Counted from the first letter of the stretch, positions 47,152 to 59,019 are shown. The stretch: DNA of 64,000 nucleotides from Bacillus sp. AFS073361 (GCF_002567005.1 NZ_NUZU01000038.1:62001-126000), one strand, 5' to 3'. Numbers and translations: made by a program. Notes: a model not told the origin generated them from the letters alone.

Positions 47152-49416
47152 TTACACTTGTGGTTGATCAGAGTATTTTCTTTTTTCTTTTACCGTTTTA
47201 ATAACGCCTTTCTTCTTCAATTCTTTACATTTCATAACATACCATAAAGAACCTGCGACAAAGACGGAAGAATAAACACCGATTACCAATCCTACAAATA
47301 ATGCGATGGAGAAATTGAGAATTGATGGACTTCCAAAAATCATTAAGCACAATACAGTAATTAGGACGGTTAAAACAGTGTTAAATGACCGGGTTAATGT
47401 TTGACGAATACTTACATTGACCACATCAGCAATATCTTGAACAGTTTTGAGTCGTTTTTTCTTTTGCATATTCTCACGAATTCTATCAAAAGTAACAATC
47501 GTATCATGATTGGAGTAACCAATAATCGTTAAAACGGCTGCAATAAAGGTTAAATCTACTTCTAGTCTTGTGATACTGAAAATGGCAATCATGAAAAAGG
47601 CATCATGAAGGATGGCAGCAACCGCTGCGATTGCCATATATGCTTCAAATCGGATCGATACATAAAGAATGATACCGATTGATGCTAACAAGACGGCAAT
47701 AAAGGCATTCTTCGCCAGTTCTTTACCAACAGTTGGAGAAACTGTGCTGACATTCGGCTCAAAGCCAAATTGCTCTTTAAAATCTGCTTTTAACGTAGAA
47801 ATTTCATCTTTAGAAAGGACTCCAATCATTCGGACTGCCCCAATTTGCTTTTTATCACCCGAAATAACGATATCGTCTGGATCTAAATGATGCTTCGTAA
47901 ATGCAGCTTCCACCTGTTCAGTTGTTAAAGGTGTTTTCGATTGAACTTCTACCCGTGTTCCACTTGAAAAATCAATCCCTAAATTCATACGGAAAATAGC
48001 GATCGCGATAATCCCAGCGACAATGAGAACTCCCGAAAGGATAAATACTTTATTTCTAAGTTTTACAAAATCAATTTTATCAAAACGAGTAGGTAGATCA
48101 ACTGTATCTACATTATCGTTAATAGATTTAATTTGGGACTTGCGTACAGCAAACCAACCTGGTTTGTTATTTAAGAAACCACTGTGAACCCATAGCCCGA
48201 GCAATAACCTCGCACCATAAACATTTGTAAGAAAGCTCATAAGGACACTCACGATTAACATGGTCGCAAAGCCTTTTACCGAACTTGTCCCGTAAAAGAA
48301 TAACACACCTGCTGTTAAGATTGTCGTTAAGTTTGCATCAAGAATAGCGGTAAATGCATGCTTCTCACCAGCCTGGAATGCTGATTTAATGCTTCTGCCA
48401 ACCTTTAATTCTTCTCTAATCCGTTCATACGTAATAATATTGGCATCAACGGCCATACCAATCCCGAGGATAATCGCGGCAATTCCCGGTAAAGTCAGAA
48501 CCCCATTCATCCAATCGAAAATTAATAGAACTAGATAAGTAAAAATAGTTAGTGTAACGGTAGCAATAAGGCCTGGAAAACGATAATAGAAAATCATAAA
48601 CAGATAGATAATAATGACACCGATAATTCCTGCGAAAATCGTATCATGTAATGCTTGTTCACCAAACTTCGCTCCAACAGAGGTGGAATAAACCTCATCA
48701 AGTTTAACAGGTAACGAACCCGCATTTAAAAGTGATGACAAAGTTTGAGCTTCTTTAGATGTGAAACTACCAACAATTGAAACTGTATTTTGATTAAAGA
48801 TTTGATTTACAGTTGGTGCTGATAAATACTTAGGATTTGCCTTTGTTACCTCTTTTTTGAAGGAATCTTTTCCTTCTTCAAAATCAAGCCAAATAACAAG
48901 AACATTATTAGGTGCCATATTCTTTATTTGTTCAGTTACCTTGCGGAACTTATCGGCACTCTTTAATGTCAGGGAAACGCTTGGTGCTCCATTTTCATCA
49001 AATGTTTGCTTGGCACCGCCTTGTTTTAAGTCGGAACCATCCATCATCAATTTATCATTGGCATCCCTGAAGGTAAGATTTGCTTGTGTAGATAAGATTT
49101 CGCGAGCTTTATTCTGATCTGTGACACCAGCAAGCTGCACACGAACGCGATTCTTTCCTTCAATCTGGATACTCGGCTCACTGACACCAAGGACATTAAT
49201 ACGCTTATCAAGTGCCTCAGCGGTACTAGCCATTACATTTTTGTCAATTTTTTGTCCTTTTTTTGCTTCCTTCACATCGTACAGAACTTCAAAGCCACCT
49301 TGAAGATCCAGTCCAAGTTTCATATTGTTTAGGATGTTCTTTGTTGTTGCTCCCATTGTGCTTCCGATAATTAGGACCACAAGAAAGAAAGCAACAATTC
49401 TACTGCGCTTTACCAT
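47152..49416 (-). CDS. secDF: Fused protein translocase subunit SecDF
   Basis: Proton-driven accessory subunit of Sec export, a natural SecD-SecF fusion of 754 residues as in B. subtilis. The SecD half carries one span, a large extracytoplasmic domain and LGLDLQGGFEVLYDV, then five spans including GMAVDANIITYERIREEL. The SecF half begins near residue 450 with NLGIDFSSGTRVEV and ends IGYSNHDTIVTFDRIREN. Standing alone behind a good promoter (49502-49530). Confidence 0.96.
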   Translation of the reverse strand: MVKRSRIVAFFLVVLIIGSTMGATTKNILNNMKLGLDLQGGFEVLYDVKEAKKGQKIDKNVMASTAEALDKRINVLGVSEPSIQIEGKNRVRVQLAGVTDQNKAREILSTQANLTFRDANDKLMMDGSDLKQGGAKQTFDENGAPSVSLTLKSADKFRKVTEQIKNMAPNNVLVIWLDFEEGKDSFKKEVTKANPKYLSAPTVNQIFNQNTVSIVGSFTSKEAQTLSSLLNAGSLPVKLDEVYSTSVGAKFGEQALHDTIFAGIIGVIIIYLFMIFYYRFPGLIATVTLTIFTYLVLLIFDWMNGVLTLPGIAAIILGIGMAVDANIITYERIREELKVGRSIKSAFQAGEKHAFTAILDANLTTILTAGVLFFYGTSSVKGFATMLIVSVLMSFLTNVYGARLLLGLWVHSGFLNNKPGWFAVRKSQIKSINDNVDTVDLPTRFDKIDFVKLRNKVFILSGVLIVAGIIAIAIFRMNLGIDFSSGTRVEVQSKTPLTTEQVEAAFTKHHLDPDDIVISGDKKQIGAVRMIGVLSKDEISTLKADFKEQFGFEPNVSTVSPTVGKELAKNAFIAVLLASIGIILYVSIRFEAYMAIAAVAAILHDAFFMIAIFSITRLEVDLTFIAAVLTIIGYSNHDTIVTFDRIRENMQKKKRLKTVQDIADVVNVSIRQTLTRSFNTVLTVLITVLCLMIFGSPSILNFSIALFVGLVIGVYSSVFVAGSLWYVMKCKELKKKGVIKTVKEKRKYSDQPQV

Positions 49417-49501
49417 TATGTATTGTTCCTCCTTAATGCATGTGCATCGGCACTGTTCCGTCTAATCCTTATATGAAAATAAGAAAAAAGTCACTTCCTT
49501 C

Positions 49502-49530
49502 ATTATGAAAGAATATGGATTGGCTGTCAA
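49502..49530 (-). promoter_or_regulatory. Sigma-A promoter of secDF
   Basis: TTGACA (49530-49525) and CATAAT (49507-49502) with 17-bp spacing. Confidence 0.75.
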
Positions 49531-49560
49531 TTTACAATAATATGAAGGTCTATCTTATTG

Positions 49561-49857
49561 TTATTTTAAAAGTTCCTTCAATTCATCTTCATCATCCATG
49601 GAGAAGTCGGAAGCTTTATATGCCTCTATCGTCGCAAAATTGAGATAATCACTTGCTTTAACAGACAGAATTTCTTGGATCATTTCGTACAGTTTCATTT
49701 CTTTCTTGATTTTTTTCCACTTTTTCTTAATTAAAAAAACCCAAAATTCCTCCTCTGTTACCGAATCAAGCCCTAGCAACTGAAACTCTATAAGTTTACT
49801 CGCTACGGCTGGCTGGACTTGGGAGCGAAAATATTCGAATCTGTGACTTTCATCCAT
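49561..49857 (-). CDS. comN: ComN-like post-transcriptional regulator
   Basis: Protein of 98 residues starting MDESHRFEYFRSQVQPAVAS, with the block EEFWVFLIKKKWKK typical of the ComN (YrzD) family. In B. subtilis ComN promotes comE mRNA function and interacts with DivIVA. Start ATG 49857 lies eight bases after AAGGAGG. Diverges from spoVB, as expected. Confidence 0.85.
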   Translation of the reverse strand: MDESHRFEYFRSQVQPAVASKLIEFQLLGLDSVTEEEFWVFLIKKKWKKIKKEMKLYEMIQEILSVKASDYLNFATIEAYKASDFSMDDEDELKELLK

Positions 49858-49995
49858 TACGACTGCCTCCTTGGAAAATCTCCCCATTAATTGAACCTTG
49901 CCAAAAAGCTGATACAACTTGTCATGCTTTGTCCACCCTTACGCATATAGTTAATTGTATATGAATTCTTCTTATTTGAGAAGGTGGGAATCAGC

Positions 49996-51543
49996 ATGTC
50001 GAAGTTTTTAAAAGGGACCTTTATCCTATTAATCGCAGGCCTTGTCACAAGAGTCCTTGGTTTCATAAATCGGATTGTTATAGCTCGGAGTATAGGGGAA
50101 GAAGGAGTGGGCTTATACATGATGGCGTTTCCTACCTTTATTCTAGTAGTGACGCTCACTCAGATGGGACTGCCTGTAGCTATTTCAAAAAATGTGGCCG
50201 AGGCAGAAGCGAAGGGAAATTTTGCAGAGATTAAAAAAATTCTGGTTGTCTCCCTAGCGATAACGATTTCTCTGTCCCTTATTTTTACCCCTGCACTATT
50301 ATTACTTGCACCACTGCTGTCGAAAACATTGTTTACCGACCCGCGGACATTTTATCCTTTAATTGCGATCGCTCCAGTTGTTCCCGTGATTGCGATTTCC
50401 TCAGTGTTAAGAGGGTACTTTCAAGGAAGACAACAGATGCGTCCGTCTGCAATTTCACAAGTTTTAGAACAAATTGTTCGAATTTCCCTGATTGCCGTGA
50501 TGACAAGAGCATTTCTTCCTTATGGAATTGAATATGCAGCCGCTGCTGCCATGATCGCTTCTGTGATTGGTGAACTTGTCTCACTTATTTATTTAATGAC
50601 AACTTTTAAATTAAAAAAACGATTTAGGCTTCGGAAAAAATTCTTTCAATTTGTTCACAGTGGGAAACAAACATTTAAAGACTTAATGGATATTGCCTTG
50701 CCAACCATGGGAAGCCGAATGATTGGTTCGGTGGCATGGTTTTTTGAACCTATTGTTGTGGTTCATAGCTTAGCCCTTGCAGGTGTCGTCACCGTCGAAG
50801 CCACCAAACAATATGGGGCCTTAACAGGTTTTGCCATGCCGCTATTGATGTTACCGTCTTTCATCACTTTCTCTTTAGCCACTTCACTCGTCCCGGCGAT
50901 TAGTGAAGCCAATACCCAAAACAACAAGAAGTTAATTGAATATCGATTACAACAAGCTTTAAGGTTTGCCTTCTTATCAGGTGGATTGGCCGTTGTTGTT
51001 CTCTATGTATTGTCTGACCCGTTAATGCAACTTATGTATGGCTCAGCAAAGGGCTCTTATTTTATTCGATTGATGGCTCCTTTCTTCCTATTCTATTACT
51101 ATCAAGGTCCATTACAAGCAGTATTGCAGGCGTTGAATCTTGCCCGGGCTGCTATGATTAATAGTCTGATTGGGGCCATCGTTAAAACAGCCGTCATCTT
51201 TTTATTGGCATCCCAAGCTTCCTTTGGTATTAATGGGGTGGCAATAGGCATTCTCGTCGGCTTTGTTTTAGTGACCATTCTTCACTTTGCCACTGTACTA
51301 AAAAAGATTTCCTTTTCGTTTTATGTTCGTGATTATGTAAAGGGATTTCTGGTTATGGGTGGATCTGGCTGGCTTGGATATTGGTCATTTGCACACCTAT
51401 TTCTAAATGAAGTGTTAACCATAAGAGTCCTATTATCATTACTAGCTATGACCATTTCCTATATTGTTTTGGTTCTAATGTTAGGTCTAATTAAAAGGGA
51501 TGAACTAAAACGGATTCCTTGGATTGGAAATTTATTTGTATAA
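49996..51543 (+). CDS. spoVB: Stage V sporulation protein B (MATE/MurJ superfamily)
   Basis: Polytopic membrane protein of 515 residues, needed for spore cortex synthesis and a presumed lipid-linked precursor flippase. About fourteen spans are visible; the N-terminal block FLKGTFILLIAGLVTRVLGF followed by IGEEGVGLYMMAFP is typical. ATG 49996 (MSKFLKGTF) lies eight bases after GAAGGTGG; GTG 49984 overlaps that site. A hairpin terminator follows. Confidence 0.93.
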   Translation: MSKFLKGTFILLIAGLVTRVLGFINRIVIARSIGEEGVGLYMMAFPTFILVVTLTQMGLPVAISKNVAEAEAKGNFAEIKKILVVSLAITISLSLIFTPALLLLAPLLSKTLFTDPRTFYPLIAIAPVVPVIAISSVLRGYFQGRQQMRPSAISQVLEQIVRISLIAVMTRAFLPYGIEYAAAAAMIASVIGELVSLIYLMTTFKLKKRFRLRKKFFQFVHSGKQTFKDLMDIALPTMGSRMIGSVAWFFEPIVVVHSLALAGVVTVEATKQYGALTGFAMPLLMLPSFITFSLATSLVPAISEANTQNNKKLIEYRLQQALRFAFLSGGLAVVVLYVLSDPLMQLMYGSAKGSYFIRLMAPFFLFYYYQGPLQAVLQALNLARAAMINSLIGAIVKTAVIFLLASQASFGINGVAIGILVGFVLVTILHFATVLKKISFSFYVRDYVKGFLVMGGSGWLGYWSFAHLFLNEVLTIRVLLSLLAMTISYIVLVLMLGLIKRDELKRIPWIGNLFV

Positions 51544-51549
51544 AGAAAT

Positions 51550-51573
51550 AAGACACGCCCACGCGTGTCTTTT
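51550..51573. terminator. Terminator between spoVB and yrbG
   Basis: AAGACACGC pairs with GCGTGTCTT around CCAC; T-runs on both sides suit two convergent genes. Confidence 0.75.
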
Positions 51574-51575
51574 GT

Positions 51576-52235
51576 TCATTCATCCTTTAAATCAATAAAG
51601 AACTTTCCGTTTTCATAGCTACAAAAGGAGATCTTTTTAACATCCCGATAGCCCTGTTTTTTCAATTCCTGCCGCAGCCAGAGATTTGTTTTATTAATTC
51701 TAAGTAAATTTTCTTCATCAATATTCCCATCTAGTATTAAAGGAATCGTAATATCGCCTTGCTGAGATTCTGCGTTTTCATTCTTTATCTTTTCAATGAC
51801 GGACAAACTTCCAGAGGATTCAAGAATTGCAAACTCAACGTCAGCAATACTACGGATGTCCTTTTCACGGAGCTGTGTCATTAAATCATCAAAATTGTAC
51901 CGCTGCTTCCGCATTGCTTTCTCATCAATTTTCCCCCGATTAATAATAATGCTTGGCTGTCCATCAATGAGATTACGAAATTTTTTACTTTTTAAAGAAA
52001 TGAGTGCTAGAAGTATTTGAATGAGCATTAGTAAAATCATGGGGACAACTGTATAAATCAAAGGATCCTTTGGTTCATCGATTGAAACAACAGCCATTTC
52101 ACCAATCATGATAAAAACAACGAGATCTAGAATACTTAATTCTCCAATTTCCCTTTTCCCCATAATACGAAAAATAACTAGGATAAGTACATAAAAAAAC
52201 AATGTTCGAAACACAATCGTCACATATTCTTCCAT
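51576..52235 (-). CDS. yrbG: DUF421/YetF-family membrane protein (YrbG-like)
   Basis: Protein of 219 residues with three N-terminal transmembrane segments (VFRTLFFYVLILVIFRIMG, ILDLVVFIMIGEMAVVSI, VVPMILLMLIQILLALISL) and two small cytoplasmic alpha/beta domains, including NLIDGQPSIIINRGKIDEKA. YetF-type paralogues affect spore germination in some Bacillus species; this copy's role is unknown. Position between spoVB and yrzE matches yrbG. Confidence 0.85.
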   Translation of the reverse strand: MEEYVTIVFRTLFFYVLILVIFRIMGKREIGELSILDLVVFIMIGEMAVVSIDEPKDPLIYTVVPMILLMLIQILLALISLKSKKFRNLIDGQPSIIINRGKIDEKAMRKQRYNFDDLMTQLREKDIRSIADVEFAILESSGSLSVIEKIKNENAESQQGDITIPLILDGNIDEENLLRINKTNLWLRQELKKQGYRDVKKISFCSYENGKFFIDLKDE

Positions 52236-52462
52236 AACTGTCGCCCCTTTTTTACATTCAACGATATTGTTTGCATTTTAAAGTGAAAAATTAGCGGAAT
52301 AAAATACCAACACCCTCTTCCATTTGAAAAATTCTATAAAATTTATTCTACTTTTCCCATTTCACGAATACGCTTGTACTAGGAAGAAACTTTACTAGAG
52401 GGTGGCACGAAAGAGTTTATATAAATGCCAGCCTAAAGGGCAATTGAAGGGGGAGAGTTAAA

Positions 52463-52855
52463 ATCGAATCAAAAAGCTTTGGCACTTCCATTCTGTACGG
52501 ATTAATTTTTATTCTCGTTTTTGCTGTAATTAGCAGCCTAATATTTGCGTTTATTCTTAGGTTTACGTCTGCACGTGAAGTATCGCTTCAATACGTAGTT
52601 ACGGCACTATCTTTTATCGGGCTATTCGGAGGTGGTTTCTTATCCGGTGGAAAAAGAAAAGAAAAGGGCTGGCTTATTGGGGGAATGACTGGCTTAATCT
52701 ACTCGGTCATTGTCTTTTTGTTCCAGTACTTAGGATATGATCGCTTGTTTGATGCCGAACAAGTCATTTACCATACTTGCTACACATTAATTGCGATGAT
52801 GGGTGGTATTTTAGGAGTAAACATTTCTACAAACAATTCTCGAAGATCTGTGTAA
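52463..52855 (+). CDS. yrzE: YrzE/TIGR04086-type membrane protein with apparent ATC start codon
   Basis: Membrane protein of 130 residues with four hydrophobic segments (for example ILYGLIFILVFAVISSLIFA and WLIGGMTGLIYSVIVFLF), a GGGFLSGGKRKEKG loop, and length and position as expected for yrzE before yajC. No ATG, GTG or TTG occurs in frame between the upstream stop (52445-52447) and the conserved N-terminal region. The only plausible start is ATC 52463 (ATC GAA TCA AAA AGC), with GGGGGAG at 52449-52455 and ideal 7-bp spacing. ATC/ATT starts are rare (infC is the classic ATT case); a base error in this sequence is the alternative. Confidence 0.75.
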   Translation: MESKSFGTSILYGLIFILVFAVISSLIFAFILRFTSAREVSLQYVVTALSFIGLFGGGFLSGGKRKEKGWLIGGMTGLIYSVIVFLFQYLGYDRLFDAEQVIYHTCYTLIAMMGGILGVNISTNNSRRSV

Positions 52856-52861
52856 TCTAAA

Positions 52862-52891
52862 TAAAAGGAAGCCGACTTGCGGCTTCCTTTT
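52862..52891. terminator. Bidirectional terminator between yrzE and yajC
   Basis: AAAAGGAAGCCG pairs with CGGCTTCCTTTT around ACTTG; serves convergent yrzE and the yajC operon. Confidence 0.88.
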
Positions 52892-52901
52892 TTGCTGGTT
52901 A

Positions 52902-53192
52902 TTATTTTGAAAGGTTTACGCTTTCGCCTGCATCAGCAGTGACTTCACGAATAGCATTACGGTCAAATGTAAGACGGCTTCCGTCACCACATTTAATAAC
53001 GGCTTTATTATCATCAATTGAATCTATAAAACCATGTAGTCCACCAATCGTGACGATTTTATCACCCTTTTTTAAATCGTTTTGCATTTGCTGAACCGCT
53101 TTTTGGCGCTTTTGTTGCGGGCGAATTAATAGGAAATAAAATAACACAAACATTAATATTAATGGAATGATTGTACCAATTCCTCCAGACAT
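52902..53192 (-). CDS. yajC: Preprotein translocase subunit YajC
   Basis: Small Sec accessory protein of 96 residues with one span (IIPLILMFVLFYFLLIRPQQ) and the conserved QQKRQKAVQQMQNDLKKGDK and VTIGGLHGFI. Follows tgt, as in many bacteria. Confidence 0.95.
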   Translation of the reverse strand: MSGGIGTIIPLILMFVLFYFLLIRPQQKRQKAVQQMQNDLKKGDKIVTIGGLHGFIDSIDDNKAVIKCGDGSRLTFDRNAIREVTADAGESVNLSK

Positions 53193-53221
53193 CCTGTTTC
53201 CCTCCTTTCAATATACATCTA

Positions 53222-55418
<2,197 letters not shown>

Positions 55419-55451
55419 AATATGACACCCTAATCTTTTTTTTATAATCAA

Positions 55452-56453
55452 TCAATTGGCAGGCATATCCATCCCAAAATGCTGATAGACCAGCGGGGTT
55501 ACCACCCTGCCGCGTGGAGTTCTTTGTAAAAAGCCAATTTGTAATAAATATGGTTCATAAACATCTTCGATGGTTTCAGATTCTTCTCCAATCGAAGCCG
55601 CAATTGTATCCAGACCGACGGGACCACCGCGGAATCTTTCGATAATGCCCCTCAGCAGTTTATGGTCGATATGATCTAATCCGAGTTTATCGACTTGAAG
55701 CAGTTCAAGTGCTTCTCCTGCAAGAGCAAGATCAATCGTTCCATCCCCTCTTACTTGGGCAAAATCTCTCACCCGGCGGAGGAGACGGTTCGCAATCCTC
55801 GGGGTCCCCCGTGATCTCCGAGCAATTTCTGCTGCCGAAAGGTCATCGATTTCAGTTCCAAACACTTCCGCTGTTCGCAGGACAATATTTTTCAATTGGT
55901 CTTCTTTATAATACTCGAGTCGACTTAAAACTCCAAACCGGTCGCGTAATGGGGCTGATAAGGAACCAGCCCTCGTTGTCGCACCAACCAGAGTAAACGG
56001 TGGGAGATCCAGGCGGACAGACCTCGCGCTTGGTCCTTTGCCAATGACAATATCAAGGCAAAAATCCTCCATCGCTGGATAAAGCACTTCTTCGATCGTC
56101 CGTTGCAAGCGATGTATTTCATCAATAAATAATACATCTCCAGGTTCAAGAGCCGTAAGAATCGCTGCTAAATCACCAGGTCTTTCTATGGCTGGTCCTG
56201 AAGTGGTCCGGATATTTACGCCCATCTCATTGGCAATAATCACGGCAAGTGTTGTCTTCCCTAATCCGGGCGGCCCATAGAGAAGGACATGGTCTAACGT
56301 TTCCTTCCGCATTTTTGCAGCCTTTATATAAATATCAAGGTTTTCCTTTACTTGATCTTGCCCTATATATTGACTGAGAACTTGCGGCCTAAGGCTCTGT
56401 TCTATGCTCATCTCGCTCTCGTTAACTTCACTAGATATAATCCGATCTTCCAT
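55452..56453 (-). CDS. ruvB: Holliday junction branch-migration helicase RuvB
   Basis: AAA+ motor of 333 residues. Walker [10 protein letters not shown], Walker B LFIDEIHR, sensor [18 protein letters not shown] and the C-terminal winged helix are complete. Immediately downstream of ruvA (10-bp gap), forming ruvA-ruvB-queA-tgt-yajC. Confidence 0.97.
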   Translation of the reverse strand: MEDRIISSEVNESEMSIEQSLRPQVLSQYIGQDQVKENLDIYIKAAKMRKETLDHVLLYGPPGLGKTTLAVIIANEMGVNIRTTSGPAIERPGDLAAILTALEPGDVLFIDEIHRLQRTIEEVLYPAMEDFCLDIVIGKGPSARSVRLDLPPFTLVGATTRAGSLSAPLRDRFGVLSRLEYYKEDQLKNIVLRTAEVFGTEIDDLSAAEIARRSRGTPRIANRLLRRVRDFAQVRGDGTIDLALAGEALELLQVDKLGLDHIDHKLLRGIIERFRGGPVGLDTIAASIGEESETIEDVYEPYLLQIGFLQRTPRGRVVTPLVYQHFGMDMPAN

Positions 56454-56463
56454 GAATCATCAC

Positions 56464-57075
56464 CTATTTTAAAAGCCGCTGCAGGGCTTTTTTAATGTAT
56501 TGGTCCGTAGACATTTGTTCTTTTCTTAACTCAGGCGTTATCTTTTTGATTTCTTTCTCGGAATAACCTAATGCTTTCAATGCAAGAATGGCTTCTTCTA
56601 AATTTGAATTTCCCTTTTGTGTATGCAGCTCAAGTTGGTCAGCATTAAATAAGTTAGGGAAGTAGTCTGGAACAATGTCCTGCAATTTTCCTTTTAGGTC
56701 TAGGATCATTTGACGGGCTGTTTTTTTGCCAACTCCCGGGAATTTGACGAGGAAGCTTTCATCTTCATTTTCAACAGCTGTAACCACCTGCTGCACTTCA
56801 CCTGACGCAAGGATGGCTAGTGCCCCTTTTGGACCGATTCCTGAGACATTTAATAATTTTGTAAAAAGTTTTTTCTCTTCTCTGGTTTCAAAGCCGTAGA
56901 GTGCATTGATATCCTCACGAACATAATGATAGGTATATACGGTTACCATTGTTTCCATTTTACCCGCATAGATAAACGGATTGGGCGTTGCGATTTGGTA
57001 GCCGATTCCGTTGTTTTCGATCACTATATATTCTGGCCCGACAAAGTCGACGGTCCCTTTAATAAATTCGTACAC
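56464..57075 (-). CDS. ruvA: Holliday junction DNA-binding protein RuvA
   Basis: Protein of 203 residues that binds four-way junctions and loads RuvB. OB fold ([20 protein letters not shown]), helix-hairpin-helix motifs [19 protein letters not shown] and [20 protein letters not shown], and the flexible C-terminal domain III are present. GTG 57075 lies nine bases after AGGGGAG and gives the usual MYEFIKG; ATG 57081 is only three bases from that site. Confidence 0.96.
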   Translation of the reverse strand: MYEFIKGTVDFVGPEYIVIENNGIGYQIATPNPFIYAGKMETMVTVYTYHYVREDINALYGFETREEKKLFTKLLNVSGIGPKGALAILASGEVQQVVTAVENEDESFLVKFPGVGKKTARQMILDLKGKLQDIVPDYFPNLFNADQLELHTQKGNSNLEEAILALKALGYSEKEIKKITPELRKEQMSTDQYIKKALQRLLK

Positions 57076-57227
57076 TTGCATTCTCTCCCCTAGTTTTACA
57101 CTGTATTTCATTCTACCATACAATTTTGAGTAAGTTATAGAAAATAACTATTGGGAGAAACATCGAACTATTCGGAATTCGGAGTTCGGCTTTCGGAGTT
57201 CGGCTTCGCAAGGAGGGGAATTATTCG

Positions 57228-57456
57228 ATTCGCTGATAGAAGTGCAATATTCGCCGATAGATGCTTGGAATTCGCTGATAGATACTGGATATCCGCTGAT
57301 AAGTGCTTGAAATTCGCTGATAGAAATTTGAGATTCACTGATAGATACTTGGAATTCCCTGATAGATACTTGGAATTCCCTGAAAGAAATTGGATTCGCT
57401 TATTAAAGTACGGAATTCGCTCATTGAACATCGGAATTCGCTCATTCAACCTCTGA
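57228..57456. repeat. Eleven-unit tandem array, 21-bp period, ATTCGCTGATAGATACTTGGA-like
   Basis: Units begin at 57228, 57249, 57270, 57291, 57312, 57333, 57354, 57375 (19 bp), 57394, 57415 and 57436. Most begin ATTCGCTGATAGA; the last three drift to ATTCGCTCATT/ATTCGCTTATT. Because 21 is a multiple of three, long frames stay open on both strands, but the products are pure repeats and there is no convincing gene. The left flank (57165-57210) holds another short repeat, TTCGGAGTTCGG. This explains most of the 457-bp gap between ruvA and bofC. Confidence 0.88.
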
Positions 57457-57480
57457 AACACCCTAATCGACCCCATTTAT

Positions 57481-57528
57481 CAAAAAAAAAAACCAGGCTG
57501 AAAGGGCGGCATCAGTCTGATTAATAGA
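57481..57528 (-). terminator. bofC terminator
   Basis: On the minus strand CAG-A-CTGA pairs with TCAG-C-CTG around a GCCGCCCT-type loop and is followed by GTTTTTTTTT. Confidence 0.65.
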
Positions 57529-57533
57529 TTTTT

Positions 57534-58088
57534 CTATTCATTTTTTAAAGAATATGGCTTAAATGTCTCTAATACTTCTACATATCGATTCTTATTTTTG
57601 ATTGGAATGCCTTGAATTAATTCCTCTTGCTTTGTGCTCTCGAGCCTCTTAATGTCTATTTGAAAAAATGATTGGATAATTTTTAATTGATCAGGTTTTC
57701 CATTAAAAATACTCAAAACACCCTCTTCAGTAATTCCAAAAAAGCCATTTGCTTTTAGCAAGGGGGATATGTCATTGACTTGTTTTTGAAAAACAAATGT
57801 CGATCCGTCAATGTCAATCAACTGCCATTGGTCATACTTAGCCCAAAAGTTCTCCAAAGACCAGCATGTCTCATTGACCACTTCTTGACTTATTTCCCCA
57901 TCCAAATATACCCTTTCCAAAATAACCTTCATAGTTAGAGGTTCAGCTTTTTCCTCTTTCTGAGGTTTATCCATGGGAGCGGCCGAGCCAATTATGGTCA
58001 TTTCGTTGGCATTAAAAATAAACATGAAGAGAAGAACAGCGAATCCGGCGAACATATACCTACACCATGCCATCCAATGATACCTCAT
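57534..58088 (-). CDS. bofC: Forespore signalling protein BofC
   Basis: Secreted forespore protein that in B. subtilis restrains SpoIVB and so the timing of pro-sigma-K processing. The product is 184 residues with an N-terminal signal/anchor (YMFAGFAVLLFMFIFNANEM), a first domain (VILERVYLDGEISQEVVNET, CWSLENFWAKYDQWQLID) and a second domain (ANGFFGITEEGVLSIFNGKP). ATG 58088 follows AAGAGGTG. It sits near other spore genes and is functionally linked to sigK at 1.4 kb. Confidence 0.9.
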   Translation of the reverse strand: MRYHWMAWCRYMFAGFAVLLFMFIFNANEMTIIGSAAPMDKPQKEEKAEPLTMKVILERVYLDGEISQEVVNETCWSLENFWAKYDQWQLIDIDGSTFVFQKQVNDISPLLKANGFFGITEEGVLSIFNGKPDQLKIIQSFFQIDIKRLESTKQEELIQGIPIKNKNRYVEVLETFKPYSLKNE

Positions 58089-58174
58089 GCTACTCACCTC
58101 TTATTGTTAAAAATTAAACATTCTATACAGTAATAGTTTAGCCTTATTTTGCCTTTTTATCCTTCATAACATGT

Positions 58175-58206
58175 TAAAAAGGGTAAAGCTAAATAGCTTT
58201 ACCCTC
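58175..58206 (-). terminator. Terminator of the YhcN-type lipoprotein gene
   Basis: GGGTAAAGCTA pairs with TAGCTTTACCC around TT on the minus strand, followed by TTTTTAAC. Confidence 0.8.
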
Positions 58207-58218
58207 AACCCGTAAGGA

Positions 58219-58914
58219 TTATCTTCCGCCTTTTTCCTGTTGACTATCATTATAAAAGTTACGATCGCGTCCAAGGGTTCCCTCGTCAATGATGACCTTT
58301 ACCGTTCTTCCGTTTGCGTATGGCTCTACTGCTTTCTGAATCGCTCTTTTGGTAGCAGCAGCTTTGCCATGGTTATTTAAATGCACGGAAACAATAATTG
58401 TATTTCCATAGGCAACGGATCGAACGTCCTGTACATTGGGAACAGCACTTACTATGTTCCTGATTTTATTCGTAATATTATTTTGAAAGTCAGGGTCGGT
58501 TTTCACACCAGTATTTCTGGTGTTTACATTTAAATGACCGTGATAATTCATATCACTCGTACTAAAGCGATTATCTCGTTGGAAAAAATTACGATCATTG
58601 GAAGCTAAAGGTTTGGTTGGGTTCTTTGGATTCCCATTTCCATCCTTGGTTTGAAGCTGCCTTCTTCTATTTTCATTCGTAACTTGGTCCTCATCCCCTA
58701 GAGAATGATCCATCATTTCCGTAATTGCCCCGTCGTCATCTCTAAAAAGATTATTATCTGAGTTTGGGTGGTTTTCATTGGAATAATATCCGACCGGATT
58801 TAAAGAATTTTTATTGTTATCGTTAACCCCTGCACGATTATCATTATTCGCACATCCAGCCAGCCCCAACATTAATGTGGCTGAAAGAGGAATCATCCAC
58901 TGTTTCTTATTCAA
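58219..58914 (-). CDS. YhcN/YlaJ-family sporulation lipoprotein
   Basis: Lipoprotein of 231 residues. Signal with lipobox LGLAGC, then an Asn/Asp-rich linker of about 110 residues (for example NDNRAGVNDNNKNSLN), then the YhcN/YlaJ domain (TNKIRNIVSAVPNVQDVRSV, AYGNTIIVSVHLNNHGKAAA). Members are found in the spore inner membrane and affect germination or outgrowth. TTG 58914 lies eight bases after GGAGGGGG. By position it could correspond to coxA, which neighbours safA in B. subtilis, but this is not certain. Confidence 0.85.
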   Translation of the reverse strand: MNKKQWMIPLSATLMLGLAGCANNDNRAGVNDNNKNSLNPVGYYSNENHPNSDNNLFRDDDGAITEMMDHSLGDEDQVTNENRRRQLQTKDGNGNPKNPTKPLASNDRNFFQRDNRFSTSDMNYHGHLNVNTRNTGVKTDPDFQNNITNKIRNIVSAVPNVQDVRSVAYGNTIIVSVHLNNHGKAAATKRAIQKAVEPYANGRTVKVIIDEGTLGRDRNFYNDSQQEKGGR

Positions 58915-59019
58915 GCGAAAAACCCCCTCCATTAACATCCTGAGCATGTGAAACCCATGCTCATTATTAGGGTGTTATTTTTGAGGGGATTTCATTCAGA
59001 CGGAAAATTCCAGCTCTGG

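Noticed and set aside
57228-57456. Possible CRISPR array between ruvA and bofC
   Set aside because: 21-bp units without a constant-repeat/variable-spacer structure.
57151-57476. Long open frames on both strands (about 100 codons each) between ruvA and bofC
   Set aside because: They consist of translated 21-bp repeats; the frame stays open only because 21 is divisible by three. No credible ribosome binding site or family.
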